Source: Rivularia sp963920925
GTDB taxonomy: Bacteria > Cyanobacteriota > Cyanobacteriia > Cyanobacteriales > Nostocaceae
DNA: 64,000 nucleotides
Assembly (NCBI RefSeq): GCF_963920925.1
Contig: NZ_CAWUDI010000035.1
Location: 1-64,000, forward strand
Reading direction: 5' to 3'
In this document: positions 47,296 to 55,790 of the stretch, piece after piece
Layout: each line of letters begins with the position of its first letter
Position numbering within the stretch: position 1 is the first letter of the stretch
Made by a program: the position numbers and the translations under genes
The notes under the pieces: model-generated
The model's input: the letters and a program-made list of their open reading frames with translations, nothing else
Told to the model about the DNA's origin: nothing
Databases searched by the model: none

Positions 47296-48564
47296 TCAAG
47301 AGTCATTCATTTCTTTAAATGTGGCTAATGCTGATGGTGAAATATTACTTAAGTAACGAAATATCCAGTATTTACAAATAGTATCTAAAATTACGGGGAA
47401 GGTAGCGATAAATATAAATATTGTGTATTCTGTCGGTGGAATACCTAAATGTTCTGCAAATCCTTCGAGAATTACTACCCATCCGTGGGGTGAATGGAAA
47501 CCCACAAACATATCTGTAAATAAAATAATTAGAAATGCTTTGGCACTATCACTGAGTCCATAAAAAACATCGTCAAGAAATAATCGCAGTATTGCTAGTT
47601 CTCTTTTGCTGGTAGCAATTATTAATGCAAATACAATTAATGAGATTAAATCGGCGAATATGTTACCGATCGCGCGGTTATTTTGGCGATTAAATTTTTC
47701 TGCTATTTCTATGGCTTTCTGTTTTTGTTTTTGCTGTATCTCTTCTGGTGATAATTGTGGTGCTTGAAGATAATAGTTTCTAAGTCTTAATTCTTTTTGG
47801 TAAATTGTGAATTCATGTAAAACTTCTTCTTCAATATGAGTATTTAGAAAAGCATCGGCAGCAGCATCTGGTCTGACTCGCTCTACAATTGGATAAATTA
47901 ATAGTTGTGTTAGTAAGAAATAAGTTAAAAAAGGTACTATGATTAAAGTAGCTAAAAACTTTAAAGCAATTCTTGTTCTCTTGCTAGCAATTCGGAACTC
48001 TTGAACAGCTTTTTCTTCTGCGCGTGGAGATAGTTCTTTGAAAACTTTTTGCAAACTTCTAGTAATTGAACCTGGAAATAAACCTGTTTTTATCCAGACA
48101 GGTTTAACTTTCATTTTATTGATATCGGGATAATCTGCTTCGCTGTTTACTTTCGGTTTTAGAGGTATGAAGTCGAAATTAACTGCTAATCTTCGTGAAG
48201 GAAACTCTTTTTCAACTGCATATCTTGCTGTTACTTCATCAATAAACTTTAATCTATCTAAAAATGTTTGGTCGTATACAGTTAATAAAGAACGACTGCG
48301 TTGAAATTCGGCTAATCTGAAGTTAATTATTTTGAGTTTTTTTTCAAGTTGTGTTTGCCAATAAGATAAAATATTTGCCGTATGTTCGGTTGATTCAGAA
48401 GATATTTTTCCCCCATTAAAATGCTTGTCTTCAATATCTCGAATTTTCAAAGCTGCTTCATAAGCTATCAACAGCGATCTTTGAGGTGTATCCAAAAACC
48501 ATCTGTTGACAAAACGCCAATTCTGTTGCAGCTTCTGAAAAAGTGATTTTTTAGGTTTGTGCAT
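47296..48564 (-). CDS. pxcA: Proton extrusion protein PxcA (CemA family)
   Basis: A 422-aa inner-membrane protein. The N-terminal about 190 residues are soluble (FVNRWFLDTPQRSLLIAYEA). Four hydrophobic helices follow: about 205-225 (FLATLIIVPFLTYFLLTQLL), 305-325, 340-360 and 385-405. The conserved CemA/PxcA segments include ELAILRLFLDDVFYGLSDSA, DMFVGFHSPHGWVVILEGF and FPVILDTICKYWIFRYLN (the last reads FRYLS here). PxcA is required for light-induced proton release in cyanobacteria and is related to chloroplast CemA. Confidence 0.88.
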   Translation of the reverse strand: MHKPKKSLFQKLQQNWRFVNRWFLDTPQRSLLIAYEAALKIRDIEDKHFNGGKISSESTEHTANILSYWQTQLEKKLKIINFRLAEFQRSRSLLTVYDQTFLDRLKFIDEVTARYAVEKEFPSRRLAVNFDFIPLKPKVNSEADYPDINKMKVKPVWIKTGLFPGSITRSLQKVFKELSPRAEEKAVQEFRIASKRTRIALKFLATLIIVPFLTYFLLTQLLIYPIVERVRPDAAADAFLNTHIEEEVLHEFTIYQKELRLRNYYLQAPQLSPEEIQQKQKQKAIEIAEKFNRQNNRAIGNIFADLISLIVFALIIATSKRELAILRLFLDDVFYGLSDSAKAFLIILFTDMFVGFHSPHGWVVILEGFAEHLGIPPTEYTIFIFIATFPVILDTICKYWIFRYLSNISPSALATFKEMNDS

Positions 48565-48737
48565 ATAAAATTAATCTCTTTTCCTTGAATCGGATAAATG
48601 TCAACAAGCCCGATAAACTTTATTTTCCAATAAATTACACTTTTTTTCAGCAACTATATACCCTTGACTTGATATTTTTTGCGTGACTTGTGGGCTAATC
48701 CGTTACCTCTCCTTCCAAGGCTCTGGCTGGGAATGCC

Positions 48738-49408
48738 CTTAACTTCCTCGCTGAATTTACTAGCAATCAAAATTATACAGCTGCTAAAATCGGCGATTCT
48801 AATACCTGTGAAGAAGGTACAACAGCTTATGTAGCAGGATTTCCTAAAGCTACGGCGGCAATTTATAATTTAATTTATACATTTACAAAGGGTGAAATTA
48901 CTGCAAATGCTTCACAACCGCTAAATGATGGTTACGGTTTAGTTTATTAAAATACCTGCTCAAGTAGCCAAAGCACCCACCGCAGATGATTACTTTATAC
49001 GCGGTTTAGCAGAGTCAGATAAATACGACATCTTGCACCATTCTCAACAACCGCCTTAGAATAAATTCTCAGGCTAATATACGAAGTCTTCCTTCATAAG
49101 ACTGAGCAAGGCTTTTAGTACGTTTTAACGTACTTTGTATATTAGCCGATGATTTTGATTTCTAGGCGGTTGTGAAGGCTTAACGACATTGGTGCAAGAT
49201 ATCAGATAAATACGACTTTCAAAGTGCGATCGCTAATTATAGCAAAGCGATTCGTCTCAAACCTAACTCCGCAGCTATTTACGCTAATCGTGCTTTGAGC
49301 TACTCGCAAATTGGAGAGTATCAAAAGGCTTTGGCTGATGCGAATAAAGCGATATCTTTACAAACTAAAGACAGTATTTTTGCGTATCTCATACTATTAG
49401 CAGTTTAA
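48738..49408 (+). pseudogene. Serine protease-TPR protein, decayed and interrupted
   Basis: The first piece codes NFLAEFTSNQNYTAAKIGDS, AYVAGFPKATAA, YTFTKGEITANASQPLNDGY and GLVY, matching the trypsin-like part of cyanobacterial protease-TPR proteins. A stop (TAA) and a deletion then remove the catalytic-serine region. The second piece codes TADDYFIRGLAESDKYD, which is split by an element and continues FQSAIANYSKAIRLKPNSAA (TPR), then IYANRALSYSQIGEYQKALA. The 5' end is replaced by a dispersed repeat (GGCTCTGGCTGGGAATG). Removing the insert plus one target copy restores the TPR frame exactly. Confidence 0.8.
49030..49201. mobile_element. Palindromic element D with 15-bp flanking duplication
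   Basis: About 172 bp. The ends are inverted: ATCTTGCACCA (49030-49040) and TGGTGCAAGAT (49190-49200). Nested complementary blocks follow (AACAACCGCC with GGCGGTTGT; GGCTAATATAC with GTATATTAGCC). It would fold into one long hairpin. TCAGATAAATACGAC occurs directly on both sides (49015-49029 and 49202-49216), consistent with a 15-bp target duplication. Relatives are seen at 33454-33683 and 61200-61427. Confidence 0.8.
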
Positions 49409-49608
49409 ATAATTTACATATTTATCTACTCACGCTAACCAGATGATTCTCAAGAGATAAGCGAAACAATACTGAAATTTGATCATATGTGGAAATTGCT
49501 GAAGCAAATCTTATGCTTGAGACTTATAAATGTACGAATAAAACCATTTATATAAATAATGTTTTCTGACATTTCAGTATTAATGCCCAATGCCCAATTC
49601 CCTATTCC

Positions 49609-50748
49609 CTATTCCTTATACTTCTTTCTCAACTCTTCCAATTCATCATCTATCTTGCTATTCTTCGCCGATTGTTGCGTATGAGAAGATGAATTAGAAT
49701 TTTGATTTTGAGAATTTTTACCTTTCATAAATACAGTTTTCATCTCTTCCAATTCCTTATCTATTTGACTCGGAGATGATGAAACAATCGTCGGTGGAGT
49801 TGGTATCAAAGGTGTGGCAACTGGTTTGACAACATTATTAGTTTGCGAAATCAAAGTTGGTAACGTATTCAAATCTTTCAATACTTCATCCACAGTTTGA
49901 TAGCGACGTGCGGGAGTAGTCGCCATCATTTTATCTAATATTTTGCCCAAATTAGGATTAATGCTAAGGTTGAGGTAATTTCGCCACAGCCAAACATCAT
50001 TATTAATATCGTATAAATCAAATGGCGATCGCGCAGTTAATAAATGTATGCAGGTAACTCCCAAACTATAGATATCGCTGGCAAATAATGCCCTACCTCT
50101 CATCTGCTCCGGCGCTACATATTCTGGGCTACCGATACTCGTACCCGTTTGCTGCATGGAAGCTTGGGTGACAACTTTGGAAGCACCAAAATCCACCAAT
50201 ACAATTTGCCCTTTCAACTTGGCAGGATTTTGACGGCGAATAATATTTTCGGGTTTAATATCGCGATGAATAATTTGTTTTTGATGGCAAAACTGCAAAA
50301 TTCTCAACAATTCATTTAAAAAGTGTTGAATTTGAGTTTCGTTATAGACTCCATTTTGCTGCAATTCCTGCGATAAATTCAACCCGTCAATAAATTCTTG
50401 CAGCAAATATTGTCTATCATCTTGAGTAAAATACGCTAAAAGTTCGGGTATTTGTCGATGCTTGCCCAATTCTTCCAAACGCATTGCTTCATGATTAAAT
50501 AATTCTATCGCCTTAGCTAAAGTACCAGTACCTTGAGCTTGGGGATAAAACTGCTTAATTACACAAAGAGGCATAGACGGTTTATCTTCATCCCTAGCCA
50601 AAAAAGTTCTGCTAAAACCACCTTGCCCTATAGGTTTCATCGCACGATAACGCTGCTTGAGCAGTAACTTGGCACCACAACTCAAACAAAACTTTTCGCT
50701 ATTGGTATTTTGCGGGTTTGGGCAACTAGGATTCAGGCAGTAACTCAT
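49609..50748 (-). CDS. Serine/threonine protein kinase with N-terminal zinc ribbon
   Basis: A 379-aa protein. Residues 1-25 are a zinc ribbon (C4, C9, C21, C24). Residues about 34-295 are a Hanks-type kinase: glycine loop GQGGFSRTF (41-49), lysine K65 (CVIKQFYP), catalytic loop HRDIKPEN (161-168), DFG at 186-188, and activation segment GTSIGSPEYVAPEQ. The tail is a serine/asparagine-rich linker and charged repeats (DKELEEMK, DDELEELRKKYKE). It has no transmembrane helix. This is the common cyanobacterial type. The FHA-domain reductase at 22043 is a conceivable type of target reader, but no link is shown. Confidence 0.93.
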   Translation of the reverse strand: MSYCLNPSCPNPQNTNSEKFCLSCGAKLLLKQRYRAMKPIGQGGFSRTFLARDEDKPSMPLCVIKQFYPQAQGTGTLAKAIELFNHEAMRLEELGKHRQIPELLAYFTQDDRQYLLQEFIDGLNLSQELQQNGVYNETQIQHFLNELLRILQFCHQKQIIHRDIKPENIIRRQNPAKLKGQIVLVDFGASKVVTQASMQQTGTSIGSPEYVAPEQMRGRALFASDIYSLGVTCIHLLTARSPFDLYDINNDVWLWRNYLNLSINPNLGKILDKMMATTPARRYQTVDEVLKDLNTLPTLISQTNNVVKPVATPLIPTPPTIVSSSPSQIDKELEEMKTVFMKGKNSQNQNSNSSSHTQQSAKNSKIDDELEELRKKYKE

Positions 50749-50853
50749 TTTAGGCGGGCATTGAATGCTCTATATTTCTATTGTGCCTTGTTTCAGATAT
50801 ATTGTGTTTTCTTAAGTTTTGTCAAGAATATGGCGATGCAGCCATTATCCAAT

Positions 50854-50891
50854 TAAAAAAATAACGCCGTCACCCTTCGAGGGTGACGGCG
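50854..50891 (-). terminator. Rho-independent terminator on the minus strand
   Basis: CGCCGTCACCC (50865-50875) pairs perfectly with GGGTGACGGCG (50881-50891) around a 5-nt loop. Read on the minus strand it is followed by TTATTTTTTTAATT. It lies about 130 bp after the stop of the 636-aa gene and about 105 bp before the kinase gene start, so it separates the two transcription units. Confidence 0.85.
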
Positions 50892-50931
50892 ATGCGGGCT
50901 AGGGCGACGATTTTGAAAAACAATCCAAAAC

Positions 50932-51012
50932 AAAAGCATCCGTTGTTAAAATCCAAAAGAAACGCATCCGTTGTTAAAATCCAAAATAAAAGCATCCGTT
51001 GTTAAAATCTAA
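50932..51012 (+). repeat. Three tandem 28-bp repeats
   Basis: The motif GCATCCGTTGTTAAAATC starts at 50936, 50964 and 50992, giving a regular 28-bp period with a few substitutions. The same sequence in the opposite orientation occurs once at 16545-16562 after exoprotein 4. There are no spacers between copies, so this is not a CRISPR array. Confidence 0.8.
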
Positions 51013-51017
51013 AATCC

Positions 51018-52928
51018 CTAAACCTCCACCAAATCCTTCCGACTGCAATACTCCACTTTTTCATAAATCCCAATCAAACTATCACCAACTTCAAAAAATA
51101 ATCCTTCAGCTTCATCCTTTGAAAAATGTAAATTCGGATATTTTGCAGCAAGTTGAATTGCACTCATAACTTTCCCTTCCATACCATCAGGTAAAAGTCC
51201 GGTGGAACCAATGTAAAATACCAAAGGTGAAATTCTATCTCGATAAATCTTCTCTACATAATTATCCAATTTCGTTTTCGCTGCGGTTAATGCTGTAATT
51301 TTTTCCTGTTTTTCTACCAAACCTAACCCCCCAGCCCCCTTCCCTGCGAGGGAAGGGGGAGAATTTAAAGCCTCTCTCCTCGTAGGAGAGAGGTTTGGAG
51401 AGAGGTTTTCAATATACTGCAAAATCTCCGCAATCTTCCCATTACTTTCAATCCCCAAAAAATCATCAAAAATCGGCTTCATTAATTCATCGACTTTGGT
51501 AATTTTCATCCTTGGTGAAAGCGACTTTTGACGAACGGCAATATTTTCTCTCAAAGTCATTTCAAAGCTAGGTTTACTATATATTTCTCCTGTTTCGGTA
51601 TCGTAAACCTCATACCTTCTTTCCAAAAATTTGTTTGCAGAATACAGTTTACCCAAGTTGAGAATATCTTTACTACCAAGATCAATTTTATAGCTGATTC
51701 GCGGATCGATCGCACCTTCAGCTTTAATTGTAGGAAAGTTTAAATAAAGATTCTCGGATAAATAATGTCTCTTCAATTCATCCAATTGTTCCGGTACAAA
51801 TGTATCCGATTCTTGCTTTAAATGCGCGGAAATAATGCTCGCCAAAATTCTTACTTCTGCAAGTTGATTAAATAAACCGTCAATGTTGCTGTATCTCCCA
51901 TCTAACGGTACTAAGGGTAAATCTAAATTAATTGTATGGCAATCATGAAAGTCAAATCTTTCTGCTGTAATTACACCTTTTTGTTTAAGCACATCAAAGG
52001 TTTTCTTACTGCTGATTTTCACCTTGAGTGATTTTATGTAAGGTTGGCGATCGCTCACTACTGTATAGTTGTTGTAGCTAGTTAAATCATTCGCTAATAA
52101 ACCTGCAATTTCAATAATCGGCGTTTCGTCTTCTATTTTTACAAGTTTGACTTTACGAGTTACCAGCATATTTATCGTAGCGGTGTTGCGGTTCATTTCA
52201 AAGCAACCCATCCCCACATAATCACCATCATCGATATATTCTGTTTTTAGCCAAGGTTTAATTAATTGCCCGTTTATATCTCGACTCCCTTTCAACCTTT
52301 TTACACCTTTGTAGTGATAATTTTCCCGTAAGTATTTCAGGTTAATGATAATGCTGTGACGATGTTCTGATAATAAGTTAATTAGTTCTAACAACGAAAT
52401 ATTATCATTATTTTTCACTTGAATAAAGTCCGATTGCTGCATAAGTTTAGGAGAAAAAATTGCTGCTTCAATATCGGATTCAAAGTTAGCAAGCTGCTGA
52501 TTAGTAAATGTTTGAGCGTGTTTAGCTATTAATCTTTTATTGAAAGTACTGAATAAACAATATTTTGCCAAATTAATATTACCCTCGACCAAATTAGCTT
52601 TTGTAAATACATACACAGCTTGATGATTCTGCACCACTGGCACTTCTAGCTGCCTATAGGTTTCTTTACTAATCGGCTTGTATTTATAGATAATCCCCGT
52701 ATCTTCCAACTGCAAATTATCAATCTTTAATATTCCCGCAGTACATTTAATTTGTTTTGCACTTTCAGACAGAAAAACTTGATAACTATAATCAATAGCC
52801 AAGGGTTCTTCTATACTTAAATTATCTACATTATCTAAAATAAATTTGTCTGCAACATAGTAAGCCTTCTCTTGAGCCGAGAAATTATAAATCGCAAACT
52901 TAATTCTGCTCCCGACAATATTTTTCAT
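51018..52928 (-). CDS. Unknown 636-aa protein
   Basis: I do not recognise this family. It is soluble, lysine- and isoleucine-rich, and opens MKNIVGSRIKFAIYNFSAQE. Visible landmarks are an aromatic/glycine segment DDGDYVGMGCFEMNRNTATI (near 235), FDFHDCHTINLDLPLVPLDG (near 325), and IDPRISYKIDLGSKDILNLG (near 400). There is no signal peptide, membrane helix or nucleotide-binding loop that I can see. Residues about 506-536 (ENLSPNLSPTRREALNSPPS, then LAGKGAGGLGLVEKQ) are encoded by a family 1 repeat inserted in frame. A strong terminator follows the gene, so it is probably monocistronic. Confidence 0.55.
   Translation of the reverse strand: MKNIVGSRIKFAIYNFSAQEKAYYVADKFILDNVDNLSIEEPLAIDYSYQVFLSESAKQIKCTAGILKIDNLQLEDTGIIYKYKPISKETYRQLEVPVVQNHQAVYVFTKANLVEGNINLAKYCLFSTFNKRLIAKHAQTFTNQQLANFESDIEAAIFSPKLMQQSDFIQVKNNDNISLLELINLLSEHRHSIIINLKYLRENYHYKGVKRLKGSRDINGQLIKPWLKTEYIDDGDYVGMGCFEMNRNTATINMLVTRKVKLVKIEDETPIIEIAGLLANDLTSYNNYTVVSDRQPYIKSLKVKISSKKTFDVLKQKGVITAERFDFHDCHTINLDLPLVPLDGRYSNIDGLFNQLAEVRILASIISAHLKQESDTFVPEQLDELKRHYLSENLYLNFPTIKAEGAIDPRISYKIDLGSKDILNLGKLYSANKFLERRYEVYDTETGEIYSKPSFEMTLRENIAVRQKSLSPRMKITKVDELMKPIFDDFLGIESNGKIAEILQYIENLSPNLSPTRREALNSPPSLAGKGAGGLGLVEKQEKITALTAAKTKLDNYVEKIYRDRISPLVFYIGSTGLLPDGMEGKVMSAIQLAAKYPNLHFSKDEAEGLFFEVGDSLIGIYEKVEYCSRKDLVEV
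51321..51409 (+). repeat. Family 1 repeat core inside a coding sequence
   Basis: About 90 bp (ACCTAACCCCCCAGCCCCCT ... CTCTCTCCTCGTAGGAGAGA ... GGTTTGGAGAGAGG) nearly the same as the intergenic copy at 30653-30742 and the cores of the MITEs at 8061 and 18944. Read on the minus strand it adds about 30 codons to the 636-aa gene without a stop. Confidence 0.85.
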
Positions 52929-53134
52929 ATTGATATCACCGCCTCGTATTTACAATTTAAAGGTTTATAAAAATTACAAAAATCTTACACCAGACACAAA
53001 AACCGGGTTTGTTGAGGATATTGGGTTTTAACTGTGTATAAATGCATATCAGCATTTTAGTGCTGACTATATGCCTCTTTACTTATAGTACATTTGAACT
53101 AGTAAATTGTCAACCTGCTTGCAAGGGATACAGT

Positions 53135-53245
53135 CTAGTACCGCTTCGCGGAAGTAAGAAGTAAGAAGTAAGAAGTAAGAAGTTTGATTTTCTAAGCTTT
53201 GCAGCCATTTTTAATGGTTGCCTTATTTACGCCGACTTGTACTAG
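53135..53245. mobile_element. Small inserted element C, copy 2
   Basis: Bounded by CTAGTAC (53135-53141) and GTACTAG (53239-53245). Nearly identical to 45000-45103 but 7 bp longer, because AAGTAAG is present four times instead of three. Both copies share CCGCTTCGCGG at the left and GGTTGCCTTATTTACGCCG at the right. Confidence 0.75.
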
Positions 53246-53713
53246 TGTTCGTCAGGTTTGTAGTAAGTTTAAAGAGAGCGATAAATCGCTTACTACGAAC
53301 CTTTATAAAGTGAGTAAAAAGCGGCATCAAAATATAAAAATCGAAAAAACTAAATTAATTAAGAACTCAAAATTAACAAAAACAATCTCTTACCTAGATT
53401 TTTTCGCGTTAATTTTCAAACAACTATATAATGATTTATTATTAACAATATTTTATTAGCTTAATATTTCTTTACCTTTAAAAATAAATCTTAAAATTGT
53501 TGTAAAAGACATTGAAAGTGTTATGCAACATCTGTTTAATAGCAATCCCAAAAATCTTCTATCAAAAGTATGATTAAGACTCGCAAAAAAACTATCTCAG
53601 GGGTAGTATTATCGCAATTAATTAATTATCAATTATGCTCGGAAGATTGATGAAACTATTGACTTTTTTGTATTACAACTGTATTAGAAAAGTTAATAGG
53701 GAAAATGTCTGAC
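53246..53713. other. AT-rich spacer
   Basis: No supported gene. An open frame at 53199-53459 begins inside element C and has no recognisable product, so I do not annotate it. The stretch ends where the structured RNA candidate begins. Confidence 0.5.
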
Positions 53714-54126
53714 GGTCAACAACCCAGGTCTAAAGACACTGGGCTTCTAGCCTAGATTTTAAACCATAGTTGACCAGACTAAGGACCCGCGTTCCTACGT
53801 TACTGGCAAGAGTTAAAGAACCTACCAACAAATGCGAAGCTAGTTTGTTGCTCTAGAACTGAAGGATTAATACATTCTTATTGGGTTAAGGAAGTGTCTT
53901 TCAGATAGTCACCGACCAGTAACATTGTCGAAGCTAACATTACCCCGAAAGGGAGGCTCTTAGGAGCAAAATCATTACGTGTACAGGGTGAAAAATATCA
54001 GTTTGCAATTGCCCGAACGAAAGTAGAAAGCAAAACTACACGGTATTAAGTAACCCCAAGGCAGTAATGGGACAAGGTGGTTAAAACCACTCGCGGCGTT
54101 TTTCCTCTCAGCTTTAAAAAGCGTGA
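53714..54126 (+). ncRNA. Highly structured RNA candidate, HEARO/omega-RNA-like
   Basis: An unusually rich set of complementary blocks in about 410 bp. GGTCAAC (53714) pairs with GTTGACC (53769) and encloses CCCAGGTC...GACACTGGG. TTACTGG (53800) pairs with CCAGTAA (53916) and encloses CAACAAA...TTTGTTG (53826-53850). GCTC-TTAG-GAGC lies at 53956-53967. CGTGTA (53978) pairs with TACACG (54037). GTGGTT/AACCAC is near 54078, and CTC-x2-AGCTTT...AAAGC-x2-GAG ends it near 54126. No frame runs through it. The layout resembles HEARO, the guide-RNA scaffold linked to IscB/IsrB nucleases, from memory of the family. No such nuclease gene follows, so it would be a stand-alone copy. It could instead be the leader of the next gene. 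Confidence 0.5.
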
Positions 54127-54151
54127 GTTTCCAAACTACCAAGATTTTCTT

Positions 54152-54583
54152 ATGAAATCCGATCGAAGTAAAAATAAAATTGAAATAGTAAAACATTACT
54201 GTCTATCAGTTTTTAGCTGTGTTTTACTGCTAAGCACTGTATGGTTTGGCGTATGGTTTGATGCATCACAAGCAGCGGTTGCGGCTCCAATGGATGGAAA
54301 TGCACAACAATTAATTGCAGCTAATCCTCTTAGAGGTGCGGGCGATCAACTTGGAGGTGAAGCAGAGCAAGCATTAGGAAAAGCTCAACGTAACTTAGGA
54401 AATTCTCCTGGGCAAACATTAGATGGCGCAGGTAAGGAAGTACAAGGTTTAGCAAAGGAAGCAAAAGGTAATCTTAAGCAGGGAGTAGAAAATACTAAAT
54501 CCGCTGCTGATAATGCTTCCGATAAAGTAGAAGAAGGAAGCGAAAATGCCATTGATGCTATCAAAGATTTTTTTGGTAACTAA
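54152..54583 (+). CDS. Small exported CsbD-like stress protein
   Basis: A 143-aa protein from the ATG at 54152. An in-frame GTG at 54077 lies within the RNA candidate and would add 25 residues ahead of the signal peptide, so I reject it. Residues about 12-42 form an export signal (CLSVFSCVLLLSTVWFGVWF, then ASQAAVAAP). The rest is an alanine/glycine/lysine-rich helix-forming region (GKEVQGLAKEAKGNLKQGVE) resembling CsbD-type stress proteins. It is the first of several small stress-type genes in a row. Confidence 0.65.
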   Translation: MKSDRSKNKIEIVKHYCLSVFSCVLLLSTVWFGVWFDASQAAVAAPMDGNAQQLIAANPLRGAGDQLGGEAEQALGKAQRNLGNSPGQTLDGAGKEVQGLAKEAKGNLKQGVENTKSAADNASDKVEEGSENAIDAIKDFFGN

Positions 54584-54952
54584 AAGTAACGGGATACTAT
54601 CATCCTTCTAACTTAAGACTAGTTGTCTGATATAGTTAAAAAAGATTAAAAAAAGTCGAAAACCAAGCGAGTTTGTTGATAAACAAGACGGCTCGAAATA
54701 TTTAATGGTTAAGTAGACGAGTTGAATTTAGGAGAGGTACAGCTATCAATAAATATTGATTATTGAATGTTTATCTGAATGCTAAATGCTTTACGTTCTG
54801 TATAACTCAATATCAAAGCTTGAATGTTTGGAAAAAGTCAAATTAATCCTTCTCCTTCATTCTTTTAGCAGTACCGTTTCTAATATTGAATTAAACAACG
54901 ATGCTTTGGTTTTCTCAAATTAAAAAAAATCCGTATCCTTGGAGGAAAAACA
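54584..54952. other. Spacer / long leader
   Basis: 369 bp without a gene. A strong GGAGG ribosome site lies just before the ATG at 54953. I see no clear terminator hairpin. A long 5' leader for the low-temperature-type gene is possible. Confidence 0.4.
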
Positions 54953-55315
54953 ATGAATTTTGTTCGTTCTAAACTACTATCTAACTTACGTCCACTTCGT
55001 GTTGTGTTTGCAGCATTAATGTGCGTAATGCTGGTATTCTCTACTGCACTTCCCGCTGCTGCGATTGGCGCTTCTAAAAGTTCTCCCGATAAAGGAGCAG
55101 AGCAGTTAAATGATATTCAACGGAAAACTCAGGAGTTAACTGAAAATAATGCTCCTTCCAACAAAAGAGTAATCGAGGAATCCAACAAAGGATTAAACGA
55201 AGTTCAAGGTGCTGCTAACGCTGAAAACATGAACCGTCCATCCAACAGCCAAGAGGCTGTAACTGTGGAAGAGAAGGTAGAAGGTTTTCTCGAAAAAATT
55301 ACAGGTGATAAGTAG
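54953..55315 (+). CDS. Small exported protein, low-temperature-induced type
   Basis: A 120-aa protein. Residues about 1-36 are a signal peptide (VVFAALMCVMLVFSTALPAA, cleaved near AAAIGA). The mature part is short, hydrophilic and helix-prone: GAEQLNDIQRKTQELTENNA, ESNKGLNEVQGAANAENMNR and VEEKVEGFLEKITGDK. This matches the cyanobacterial low-temperature-induced (Lti46.2-like) proteins as I remember them. GGAGG 8-9 nt upstream fixes the start. Its neighbours are also stress-type genes. Confidence 0.7.
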   Translation: MNFVRSKLLSNLRPLRVVFAALMCVMLVFSTALPAAAIGASKSSPDKGAEQLNDIQRKTQELTENNAPSNKRVIEESNKGLNEVQGAANAENMNRPSNSQEAVTVEEKVEGFLEKITGDK

Positions 55316-55589
55316 TGATTCACCCCAATCATGCAGTTATATAGCGGATAATCTAGTTTCCCCTATATTTCTCATGTAAAAGAAAATTTTGGTCAAGTTG
55401 TAGATATCTACCTTGACCAAAATTTTTATTTAAATCCCCATGCTTAATCCCAATATCATTTAACTCCTAATATGAAATCAATCCATAGATATAAGTTGTA
55501 ATTACACCGTAAGAACAGTTATAAAATATCGGTATTTTTTGTAGCATAAAGCTTGCAGACTAAAATTTGATAATATAAGGGCGTTTAAA

Positions 55590-55790
55590 ATGAGTGAAGC
55601 AAAAATTCCCAAGACTGATAGCGAACCCAATCAGGAAGCTGAGTTAACCAAGGAAGCGATCGCCGAAGAACAAGAAAAGGCCGCGAATGTTGATGTTGAT
55701 AAAGATTACGATGCGGCTGAACAATATAAAACTGGCAAAATGAGTAAGGGTGAGAAAGAAGGGGATAACAAATCTACTCCTTCGCTTTAA
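55590..55790 (+). CDS. Small charged hypothetical protein
   Basis: A 66-aa, very hydrophilic protein (about half Glu, Lys, Asp and Ala): KIPKTDSEPNQEAELTKEAI, DVDKDYDAAEQYKTGKMSKG, and a KSTPSL end. It is probably disordered. It lies between the low-temperature-type gene and dps. The composition suits a stress-associated protein, but no family can be named. The ribosome site is weak. Confidence 0.55.
   Translation: MSEAKIPKTDSEPNQEAELTKEAIAEEQEKAANVDVDKDYDAAEQYKTGKMSKGEKEGDNKSTPSL

Noticed and set aside
50932..51012. Possible CRISPR array
   Set aside because: The 28-bp units abut each other with no unique spacers, and no cas genes are near. The Cas4-like domain at 30776 belongs to a different kind of protein.
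53199..53459. 86-codon open frame on the plus strand
   Set aside because: It starts inside element C, has no recognisable features and has the composition of the AT-rich spacer.
54077..54151. Upstream GTG start for the CsbD-like protein
   Set aside because: The added 25 residues are encoded by the structured RNA region and would sit before an otherwise normal signal peptide.
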